Shown one piece after another: positions 23,517-35,500 of a stretch of 64,000 nt of DNA. Both the position numbers and the translations under genes were made by a program. The stretch is taken from the NCBI GenBank assembly GCA_012845835.1, contig JABAKD010000020.1, positions 13,320,268 to 13,384,267 of the forward strand, written 5' to 3'. The notes beneath the pieces were generated by a model. The model was not told the origin of the DNA, ran no database searches, and was given only the letters and a program-made list of their open reading frames with translations. Numbering within the stretch: the first letter of the stretch is position 1; every line of letters starts with the position of its first letter. This stretch comes from Undaria pinnatifida. Its lineage: Eukaryota > Sar > Phaeophyceae > Laminariales > Alariaceae.

Positions 23517-26500
23517 TTATCGCCTCGGCTTTTTTTGGCTGCTGCTGCTCGCGCAGAGCCCCTTCCACAGCCTTCCCTTGTCGGTCCCACCACCAGTCCT
23601 CTTCAACTTCGCGCCACCGACAATACCACTAAACGCTCCCCCCTCCGCCCCTCCAGCCTTCCGGTTTTGCGCATTAGCACCGGATGCCGAAAACGGGGGG
23701 CGGCTCGTGCTCCAACGCCCCCCCTTGCCCCCATTATCCCCTCCCCCCCCCGCCCCACCCCCGCCTCCGCCCTCGCCGTCTCCAATAGCCGACGAGGAGT
23801 CTCTGCTCGCGGGCTCTTCGAAACCGGTGCGAGCGCAGCTGTCGTCTGTCGAGGCCATGCTGGACATGAAAACGAACTTGGAAGCGGAGACGGTGGTCTT
23901 GCCTGAGGCCAAAGAGCCGGACCGCGCTGAGAGGCTCCCCGAGCGCGACAGGAAGGAGCCCTTGCGCTGGACCTGTGTATTCGGTAACATATTCGGTGAT
24001 TAGTGCTTCGCCATCGGTAATCTGCATTCGAAATCGGGCGTCCGGTGCTATTAACAAGAGTTTGGCGTTGGGCATCCGAAATTCCGAAATTGCCATGTAT
24101 ACGATTTGCAGCCGAGCGCGTGGGAATTGAGTCCTTGCACTGGGCCTGTGTGTTCGGTAGATCCTCGGTGTTCAATGCTCGGTGCTTTTGGTGTTCGGCA
24201 TTCGGAATCGGAATCGGGTATGTGTTCGGTTTTTGACCGAGCGAGAGAGGAAGGAGCCCTTGCACTGGACGCGTGTATTCAAGAGAATAACAATACTCCG
24301 TGTTCAGTGTTGGGTGGTTAAGCGCAACCACCGCCACCTCCCTTAAAAAATGCTGACACCTCAAAATAACCGCCTCCGAATCGCTGCCGGAACCGCTGCT
24401 GCCGCCGCCACCGTGCTCGTGCTTACCTGCTTCGCGCGAGCAGAGCCACCGTAGCCCGCGACGGAGGTGACGAACTGTGGCATCGTAAACGCGCGGTCCA
24501 TGCGCGCGCGTGCCTCGCCCGCGGTAACGTCCTTCACCTCGCTTCCGTCGCTCTTCGCTCTCTTCAGAGGCTGCCAAAAAAAAGACACAAGAAAAACGTG
24601 TGAACTTGTGGACACTTCCGGTGAGAGATAGCATACCATCAAGGATACCAGTATCAGTCACCCGTTACGACTATGCCAACCCAACCCAACTAACCTAAAC
24701 AACCCAATAATTTCCGGTCGTGATGCGGTGGTTCTCTTCTTCGCGTTGTGCTTGGGAGTACGTCAGGCGAGAGGCATCACCGCCAAGAAGGATGCCAGTT
24801 ACCGGTACACCAACCCAACCCTTTCAAAAATTTCAGTCACGATGGGGCAGGTTCCCTTCTTCATGTTGTGCCCGGGAACATTTCAGGCGAGAGGAACGAC
24901 CATCACGAAGCATGCCAGTAACCCGTGAAAATGATGTTGATGATGACGTTATCCTAGCTCATTTCCCTGAAAATCCAGCATATAGTAACAAAAAACAGAA
25001 AAATAAAAAAGGGCCCCGATGGAGCAAAAACCAAGCACATTCACCCAACTCAACCCAACCCGAACCAATACCACACCGCTCCTGCACCTTTGAAGACATG
25101 CCCATTCCGAACCCGTTAGCAACCTCCCTAGCGTCCAGCTCGCCCGAGTACTGGTCACGCCCGCGCCGCTTGCTTCCCCCCCCTGCCGCCGCATCGCCTG
25201 CCACAGCCCCCGCTGCCGCCGCATCGCCACCCCCGGCACCATCGCTCCCCGCACCAAAAGAGCCGGAAATCCCAAGACGGCTGTTGGTGCATTGGAGCAA
25301 GCTGAGGATTGCCTGAGAGTCTTCGTCCTGCGGCGTTTGACGCATTACAACCACCAGGAGGGGGGGGCGGGGATCGGTCGATGGTTGATTGTAGAGGTAG
25401 CGGTAAAAACTGGGGTACGTCGTATTTGTCGTGCAAGGTTATATACGAGTACTGAAAGGGGGTGGGGTCGTCGGGAGGGGGGGTCGATGTCCGGTTACAC
25501 AGCGCCAACCACTTTTCTTCATCTGGATCCTTCAGGATGAGCACCGCAAAGCAATGGAATGCGTTGCCACAAAAGGAGACGACGTTACGGTAGGGTGCGT
25601 ACCTACTGTACGCACTATATCTCGGGTTTCTATCTATGAGGAGCTCCGTACCTCACGCAAATCCCGACTTCAAAAATGAAGAAATAAAAAATGATACGCG
25701 CTACCCTGCGCCACTCGACGGACAGTCCCAACGGCTTCACTGATGCTGGCATATCTAATTTTTACAGTACAAACGCGTAATATAGAATCGGTGCGCACAA
25801 CACGATTATGGACCGAAATTGCCCTTGAAAAATTGTCGTGTTGACCCTGGCAGCACCCCGGGGAGTCGCTGACCTATCAGGTGTATCCTTAAAGAAGAAT
25901 AAACATGGGTAAAAAAGCGCGGCCTACATATCACTCAGCTTGAAAAGTTGAGTATCGACGCCTCAACCGGCGGTATAGCTGGCATATTTGAAATAAGTGT
26001 ATACAACGCGTTAGATACGAGCTGGTCCGACCTAGAGAAGCAGGCAGTTTTGGCCGGCGTTTTTCGAGCCCAATTTTAAAATTTAAAACTTACAGAGGGC
26101 TTCTTCAGTGTACCACAAGAGACATGTATTTAAGCCCCATCAGGTGTTTTCTTTTGGATGGCGAAATTATAGCTGCTTCTGGAAAAAATGCAGAAGAAAT
26201 TTTTGCCGAAAATAATGAACAAAACAACAAACGAAACGGAGCTGTAAGACGTGCCTGCGCAGGAGGGTTTCAAAATCACGTGTAAAAATTTGGGCCAAAA
26301 ATACGCTATAAATAGGGTGCGGAAATCAGGTCGTTGTGTCTCGTTGTCATAACATCTTGAGTTTGTATTGGGAATCATCTGCACGACATATCTCCTCATA
26401 GACAGTTAGTGAATTAGGCTACAATGAGGACATCGACCGTTTCGCAATGCCCTAGGGAACGCTCACACCGAGTTTCAGCGTCATCCCGCAGCACAAGGTT

Positions 26501-29500
26501 TTCGCACTTTCGTGTAGATTTTAGCATCGAAATATGCCCGTACGTGGCGGGACCATCTCGGCATGGGGGATTTCTCTAAGGAACATCAACCCCGAGCCCA
26601 AAATAACGTCTGCCACTGCGCTGCATACTAAGGAACTCGTCTGCCAAAACTTGGAGTCCTGATATAATCCGAAATGGCGGCGAAAGCACCGATCGAATGA
26701 ATATCAGTCACTTGGTCCGGCCCGCTCGTGCCAGGTATGGGACTGCAAATATAGTGGGCAGTTCCCCTTGGCTGAGGAGCCAGCCCCCCCCCCAGTCAGC
26801 AAATGCCAAAGCGATATTTTACAAACAAAAAAAACTGCTACCTAAGATGTTGGGAACTTTGAGTCAAGGAGGGAGCCCCCGTCAAATCAGTCACGTTTTT
26901 TGGGGGTCCAAACGTACCCCCTCTAACGTTGTTGTTGTTGTTGTTGTTGCTTTCGCATTGATTCATCGTGGTGATCAAGTCAGTGGTCACAGGACAGGCT
27001 CCAGTCACTCTCGAGTAGAAGAATACCCGAGGAAAAAAAAAAGAAAAAGTGGTGCACATCTACGACAAACATCATAGCGTACGATAGCATGGCTCCGTAC
27101 TCGAGAGCCTCGATCTTACCTCCTGCATGAGAACCTCCGGTCCCTGACTGTTGGCAGCAGACTCCTCAACTTCCGCCAAAACGCGGCGGCGCTTGGCTCT
27201 CTTCACCCAGAGCTTCTGTACCCGAGCCTCCTCTCGCGTGTCCGCGTCTTCTTGTGCCCTTTCCTCGGCTCCCGCCTCGTCGCCCCCTCCCTCCCCGTCC
27301 TCATCCTCGCTGTCTGAGGACTCAAGGTAGTCTTGCGCAGTCTGAGGGCACGGTGTGGTTGCGGTTGGTGTGGCACAATTGTAGTGTGAGATGGTATGAT
27401 TATACATGGTACAGAAGGGGTCCCCCCAATAAGGCGGTCTGAGTAAGGAGGTATCATGATAAAGGGGGTCAAAATCGCTTGGCGTGACTGGGGAATTGCG
27501 CTCATAACTCAAATGACCTGGAACGCATAAGGCGGTTTCCCGCAATAGAGCGGTCAACTTGCTCTCGCACACCACCGCCTTGCTAAAGGACCCTTACTGT
27601 ACATGGTGTGCAATGGTACGGAAATAAATCAGCTGAGGGAAGGGCCGGCACTGGTGAGCCGTAGAAGCGGGGCAGAGCAGGGGAAGGAAGGGGGGATATC
27701 CGACGGAAGATGTGCTCAGCAATAACAAAAGTAAAGCATCTCGGCGTGGTACCCTACCGCTTAGAAAACGAACTGAAGATTCTATCTGGTCTAAGCCTAG
27801 GATTATACATCATGTGAGGGAGAGGGAGCGACAGAGGGGAAGGAAGGTAAAGGGGAAACGAGAGAGCGGAGTAGAAGCGGGGGACAGGGATTGAAAGAAC
27901 AACGCAAGAGACAAAAATGACGCTATTAATAGTATATCAAATTGCACGATGTTCAACATTGTTGTTCCGCGTAGCCTGTAGACGCTGGACCCTGACCAGA
28001 CACTAAACAGAAGTCCCAGAGAGCTTCGCCAAGCTAGACAAAACCCCTTAAAGTCCCACCTGACTGAGGCCCATGTGCCTCGCGCGCTGTTCCTTCGCTA
28101 GCAACTCGCCAAGCTGAATCTCGTCCAGCTCCTCGAGGTCGTCCTCCTCTTTGCCGTCGCCCTTCTCGTCGTCGCTCCACTCCTCGTCGCTGCATCGACG
28201 ACAACCAAAACCAAACACAAAGGAACAGCAAACAATAAGCAAACAGCAATGAAGCAAAACCTAATAGCAAACAAAAAAGCAGACAAACACGAACAAATAC
28301 ACCTAAAATATGGAGTATAATCCTAGGCTTAGACCAGAGTACACGATACAATGCACAAGCACACAAACGAAGACCGACCCCGCAACCACGTTCACCCCGC
28401 AAAGCACAGAGAGGCAGAGGTGCAAAAGACGCGCAACTGCTTCGAAACCCCATCGCACGTTTCTGTCTTAGCTCCCTTGCAACTCCGTCGCAATTCCGTC
28501 GCCACAACTCCTCCTTCTCCCTCGACAACTCCTTCCCAACAAATCCTCCACAAATCTTCCTTCTAAACAGCTCTTCCCCCACCTTCTTAACAACTCCTTC
28601 GCAACCTCTCCTTAACAATTATGTCACAACGCCTGCTTTACAATACATCCCCCTCTACAATTCCTTCACAAGTCATCCACAAGTCCTCCGCGAACACTTT
28701 TCTGCCCTCGCTCCCACCCTCACCTGTTGAGCAGGCCCAGTCTCCTCGCCTCTCTCCGGCTGCTTCTATCCGCCGCGGTCAGCTCGTCCAGCCTCAAACT
28801 TCCGCGAGCGGCCGAGCCACGGCCGCTGCGGCCGCCCCGCTCGTCCCCAAACCCCTCTCGCACACGCCGAACCATGTCCTTGAGCGCCTGGCGGTCGCCC
28901 GCGGCGGCCTCGTCGTTGAGGAAAGTGTCCTGGGCCGCCTTGTCACCTTCATCGTCGGAGAAGGTGTCAACAATGCCTTCCAAGTCCTGTGGCGCAAGGA
29001 GTGGGACGAAGAGGGCGAGAGGCGGGAGCAGGGGCGGGAGCGGGGGTAGGGGTAGGTGGTGTAGATGAAGGAAAGGATTTCGAGGGCTCGTGTATAGAGC
29101 GCAGAGAGGCGTCGGGCGGAGGCACATTCATTAGAGGGATTGTAGAATCGCTTTGGTAAAAAAACAGAGAACCGGAAAGAACGGAAGCGAAAAAAACATT
29201 GTGGTGTAAAATACAAAACGTTGTCGTACCCGACCGCAAAAAAAAAGGCGACCGCGAAAAACAAGAACATAAAAAACACGAACAGAACAAAAAACGTCGA
29301 TTGTCAGTGCCTCTTTCAGCGGCTGAGGCGGCGATTCTTAAAGAAAAAACTAAAAACACTTTTGTTGCCTCTCGCCCAAGCACCACCGTCGCCAGGGCGG
29401 GGGACGGGGGGGGAAAGGCTCACCTCCTCCCGAATCTCGTCGTCCACGTCGTCCTCTTCGTCGCCATGGGTGCCACCCGCGCCTCCCGTCGCCGATGTCC

Positions 29501-32500
29501 CAGTGCCCCCTGCGGGAACCCCGAAACCGAAGTCACCAAGCCCGCGGACGCCCTCCTCCTCCTCCTCTTCCTCGGCCTCCTCATCAACCATCCCCATGTT
29601 ACGGAGTTTCTTCGACCGCTTGTTGGCCGCGCGTTCGGCCTCCAGCATCGCTCGGAACTTCGCGGAACGATCCTTAGGTTCCTTCGGCTCTTCCTCCTCT
29701 TCCTCTCCCCTCCCTTCCTCCTCTTTCTCTTCTTCTCCCCCCTCCTTCTCCTTTTCTCCGCCCCCCCCCGGGTTGTCGTCCCCGTCAGCGCGTTTTTTCC
29801 CCACGTCCGCTACCGCGGTACTGCTTCCTTCCACGATCGCCTCGCTATCTGTCGTCGCCACTCCCGCCACTGCCCCCACCGCCGTCGAGCCTATCGCAGG
29901 GCTACTAGCAGCGTCACCCTCCCCGTCACCGCCGTCGCCGCCGCTTGTAGCGGGGGTCACATCAACAGACGCGACCCCTTTACCGCCGCCAAAGAACGCC
30001 GCGATGCCCATCTTCTTTTTCGTCGGCGGCGCGGGGACCGCTGTCGTCGACGCAACAACCGCGGCCGACTCCGGCGCGGGCCTTCCGAAGAAGTTTGCGA
30101 GGCTTTTCTGAACGGGCGCCGTCTGGAGACCGCCGTCCGAAGCAATCTTCATCTTCACGTACGAGGACTTAACCTCCCCGGCATTAACATTAGTGGGCGC
30201 AGCGACCGCAGCGGTTTCGCTGTTCGAGTTCCGCCTCCCCGCTACGGCAGCAACGCCGGATGCCCCCATCCCTTCGTCTTTTCTCCTCGCTTCTCCGTCC
30301 TTTTCACCGCAATCGTCCAGCTTAGCCTCGGCGAGCTTGCGCTTGGTCCCTGCCTCTGCATTGGCCTTGTCCTCGCCGCTCTCCTCTTTACCGCTAACAA
30401 TCAAGACCGGCGGAGATGATACCTCCTGCGCCACCAACGCCGCCGACTCATCATCGTCCTCCGCACCCCCTCCGTCCCCACCCTCCTCCAGAATCCCCAA
30501 CGAGAAACCGCAGCTGTCCCCACCGCCGAAGCTCGCCTCAGTCCCGAACCCTGGCTCATCGCCCCCTTCCTCCTCCTCCCACAAGGCTTGCGATTCAAGC
30601 GACGCCGCGCCCCCCCCGCCATCAACACAGGCTCCTTCTTCCTCGGCCGTCGACTTAGACGCCGCTGCCGCCGCTGATCCCAACCCGATTGTTTCCTGTG
30701 CCTCGTCGGCGTTATTGGACGTGCTGGTCGCGTCGAGCTCACCACCCGCGTCCCGAGTTTTGTAACCGTACGTCTTCACAACTCTAGGCCGCGGGGCGGC
30801 GAGGGGCGCGGAGGAGGAAGAGGAGGATGCCGGGGAGTCGGACAGCTGAGCTGCCGGGACCCCAACCGCGTCCGCCTTTCCCTCTTCATCCCCCGCAGAG
30901 TCGGGTGCACCAGCGACAGCACCTGTGGCGGTAGCATCGGAGCCCTCCTCGACGACGGCGCTGCTCGCGTCGCCAGCGCCGCTCCCAGAGAGGTCACCGC
31001 CGCCGCCGCTACCGGGAAGGGTCGATGTCTCCACTGTACCGCCCACGTCGGAGTCTACGTTTTGGCCGCTTTCACTTCGACCCTCGACTCCCCCCCCCTC
31101 CACGTTGCTAGCCGTCGTCTCGACGGTGGAAGCGGGCGCTGGCGCTACCGCGGCCGCCGATCCTGCCGCTCTGGCTGCACCTGAAGACGTGTCGGGGGCC
31201 GTCGCTGGCTCCCCCCCCCCGGAAACGTCGTCTGCTACAGAAGGCGTCGCGGCGGCGGCGTTAGCTGGGGCGGCGGCTGTGCCGTCGCTCCTGGCTGCGC
31301 TCGCTCCGAATTCTTCCTCGTCCTCGTCCGCATGCGCCGCGTACTCGAGGATCCGTGCCTTGAGCGCATCGGCCTCCTTCGTCTTGCGCTCCCGCTCGTG
31401 GTACGCCTGCTGCCGGCGCTTCAGTTCCATGTACCTTGTTACCGCGCGCATGGGAGGTTTTTGTCAAGGGTAGGGGGGGAGGGAGGGAGGGAGGGAGGAA
31501 CCGATGTCATTTGGTGTGCACAAACGAGATGCTCGTTGGTTCCAGACGCGGAGTTGAAGTTGGCGGTAGCAAGAAAAGCCCCAAGATTTATGCCGGGAAC
31601 TCCTCGCAAAAGCCGCGTGCCGTGCCGTTGTCGTCTGTTAAACCCCTAAACGCGGCGTAACCTCCACCTCCCCCCCCCAAAAAAGAAGCAAAGAACGTGA
31701 AAAAGGCTAACAAAATCGAACCCCTCCATTCCCCCCGACCCCCGCCTTCTCACTTGAGGTCGCGGATGTGCTCCTGGCCGTCCCGGTACCCCAGCTGCGC
31801 CGCGTGGCGGTCGTTTGCCACGACGCGGGCGCTAGCCGCCAGCCTCCTTCTGTTCGCCGCGCGGTTCTTGTCCGCCGGCTTGGGTGAGCCGAAGCGCATA
31901 CCCTTCGGCAGAGAAGCCAACGCTCTCGCGGTGGAAACCCCGTTGCCGTTGTCGCCTTTGGCCTTTGGAACAGGGGATGTCCCAGAGGGTACGGCAGAGG
32001 CGGCAGCGGGGGAGAGGGGGGACACTTGTCGAGGTTCATGCCCCATCAGAGCCCTCAGATCATCGGCGGTGGTGACGGGGGGGTTGGCGTCAGCAGGGAG
32101 GATTTCCAGCTGCGGGAAGTCGCCGAGGAGGGCAAAGGCAGGGCGGGGGTGGGGGCGCGGGCGTGAGCGTCAGCGGGATTTTTACGGATAGGGGTGACGG
32201 CCGATGGGACGCGGTAAAAGAGGGCAACGGAAATCGTATTCTGCCGCTGGAAAAAAAAAATGGAGATATATTTACATTCGTCGGAGGGCCTTAGGCCTTG
32301 CTCTTGTAGCATACATCAGTATAACATATCTGCAAGAGAGTCGGTATTGGCGACGCCACAAGGAAACGCAAAAAAAACTAGGTCGTTGCCCCTCACGCTA
32401 TGGTCTTGCAGTGGACACCTGCAAGAAAATGGAATTGGCGATGACATGAAATAAGGACCCGCAAAGACCGCTCGAAGGGCGCCTGCCCTTCACCAATCCG

Positions 32501-35500
32501 TTCTAACTTCCAACGATATCGTCCACTGATTCACCTCGGAATCTGAACCGGAACTGGAGCCGGAACCGGCAGAGCCAGCGTCGGAGGATTCGTCAGATCT
32601 GTTCGTCTGTTCCATGCCAATCGCAGCCTTCCCAATCACAGTCGCATCTTCATCACCGCCGTTCTTTTTCTCGGCCTCCTCGTCCTCCCCTTCCTCTTCT
32701 TGGTCTTTTTCCTCTCCAGAACTTTCAGCCACCGCTGCCGCCGCCGCCGCCGCCGCCGCAATTGCACCCTCTTCCTTCGCGACCATCACCCCAACATCGT
32801 TACCAATCACACCCTCCTCGCCGCCATCCCGTTCATCATCCTCCTCTCCTCTACCCTCGCCCCCCTCGTCCTCTTCTTCCTCGCCAGCAGCTTTGCGTGC
32901 CGCCGCTCGAAGAGCCTTAAGCTCTTCCTTGGCGGAGGCTGCGAGGGTGGCGTGGATGCGGCTCTGCCTCTCTTTGATCTTGGCGAGGAGCGCGTCCTGC
33001 TGCTCCCGCGTTGCCTCTTGACGCTCGGCGCGGCTCATGACGCGGAGCGCGTCGAGCTGACGCTGTCGCTCCATCGCGGCGAGCCTTCTCTCCTCCACTT
33101 TTTTCTCGCTCACGTCCTGCGAAGGAGGAAGGAGAACAACCGATCGCCGGATCGCCCGACCGACCGATCCATCCGACCGTATTCATGATATATACATACG
33201 ACGCAAAAGGAAAAAGCAAAGCGGTGACGGTGTGTAGAAAAAAAAGAAGGTTGCGGTCAGCATGTTTATCAAGACGCTATCAACGCTATCAACAACACTG
33301 TAATCAACAGTTAGAGTTGGGTACAACGTATCGATGGCATCGCGGAGGGGCGACAAGTACAGCTCGACATAGTTATCAACATAAAAATATGGTACTTCAT
33401 GTCGGTGACAAGAGGCTACGACAAGCACAGCTGCAAATACAAGAATTTAGATAAGTTTTGTGTTGTTGTTTTTTGTTTGTTTTTTCCCACACACTTCTAC
33501 ATTCCAGCATCTGGACAAGCCGTGGTCACAGGTGTCGTCCCTTCTCCCCCCCGGTTCTTGCCTTCAATTTTTATCGCGCATAGGCTTCAGCAATCCTACT
33601 GCTCGTCGATTTTTCATCGAGTGTCGCTAACTCACGCTCTCGCGCTTTCCGCAAGTCAATTCGTGCACAAGAAAAAGTCCCCACGAATTTATAGGATTAC
33701 TCACTCGGGGGGATTCAAACTCACGTAACTGACCTACACCAGGCTCGAGGATAACCTGATACGCCACCGGGGCGATGTCGCTTTGGAGGGTAAACAACAC
33801 ATTGCCAAGCGCTAATGTATTCCTGGTGAAGGTGTCAAAGACAGACAGGAACACAAGGTAGGTTGCCACAGGGGAAACGGGTGGCCGCCAACCGAAAAAC
33901 CAACAAGCCAAACGCCCCAACAAGCATGAGCCCAAACACCTTAAAAATTTCGACAACACTTCTCTCACTACTCCTGAAACCCCGACCCAGAAATCCACTC
34001 ACGTCGAGCTCCTCCTGGACGACCGCCTTGACGACCGCCGTAGAACCGCCCTTACGCTTGCCCCTGCCCAACCCGTCCCCCTCTTCATGCTCCTCTTCCT
34101 CCGAATTCACCAGGGCCGATTCGCCGTCATCTGCCACGTCAATCTTCTTCGCCTTCGTCTTCTTTGACTTACGCTTGACCGACAACACCTTCTTCTTACC
34201 CTTGCCCTTTATGCCGCCCTTGCCACGCGGGCCAGACCCGTCTGAGTCGGAGCTAGCGCCACCATCACTGCTGCTGCCGCTGCTGCTGCCGAAGCCGTTC
34301 GAGCTCGCCGCACCGAAACTCATCAAACCGCCATCCTCCTCCTCATTGCCAGAAGCACCGCCAGTTTTTACGATGCTCTTGCTGTTCTTTTTCGCTTTCA
34401 ACTTCGACGGCTTTAGCTTGCGCCTCCGTTTGGGGGTGGCGCCAGAACCCGCCGATCCCGATCTCGCGCTCGAGACGGAACTACCTGAGCTTTGTGCGGA
34501 CTCGTCGGAGGAGCTGCCGCCGCCCGTCCGCGCCTGAAGAATAACGCGCCTCACCTTGGCCTTCGCGAGGGCTGTCCGAGAGGAGGTCGCCCGGGCTCCG
34601 GCTCGGCGGCGAGGCATGGACAGCAGACTCGGATCTTGCTCGGCCTCGGACTCGTCCGACGATTCTGATGCTGCCGAGGACAACTTTTCCTTCCCGTTGT
34701 TGGCGTCGATGGCACGGAGGGTTGCACTCGCCGACCCGCTGCCCTCCTCCTCCTCCTCCTCTTCGTCGTTGCTGCTGCCGCTGGAAGAGTCTGCCGCTTC
34801 GTGTTCGCCGCCTCCCTTGAGCGGGGGCGGCTCTTCCCCGCCGGAAGTTCGGTCGAGAGCATCGCCATCTGGGGCGCTCAAAGCGGCCGAGTCTTTACTG
34901 TCATCATCAGTGTCATCACCATCGCTGTCGTTGTCCTCGTCGTTTTCGATGGCGTCGTCATCGTTTTTGTTACCGATATCGTCACCGCTCCTTGCGCCGT
35001 CGGAGGCGGAGGACGCGGACAGCTCGTCATTGAAGGCTTCGCGCTCTGGAAACGCTTGGACGGTGGCGGCAAGGTGTTTTTTTATGAACGCCTTGCGGTG
35101 CTTAAGCGAGCACGAGAAACGCTCCTCTAGCATGACGAGACCCTGTGAAACAAAAAAAAGGGACAGATGGCCCGAGGGAAACAGCGCAAAAGAAAAGGAG
35201 TAGACGTTGAGGCGCGACAAAAGTGCGAGGGGAAAGTGCGCTTTCATGTTTAAACCCTACTTTTAGGCTGTATATAGCACGATCATGGAAAGGGTATTAC
35301 CAAGCGGTGAAGTGAACTAATGAACCGCCGCACGCAGACAACGCTCGCGAGTCTTGATCCGCCACCCGCGGCCGAGGGGGGGGTCGAGGGCGCGAGCTGA
35401 CGCCCGGGCTTGGTTGACTTGCTGCTCACGATTGGTGGAAGGAACCAGCAACAGTTTGCGTCTTTGTGTTCATGTTTCATTGAAAAAAAAGGTACCCAGC

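Noticed and set aside
30193-31473. Serine/proline-rich open frames on plus
   Set aside because: They mirror the large acidic exon of the Claspin-like gene, which has family motifs and splice joins.
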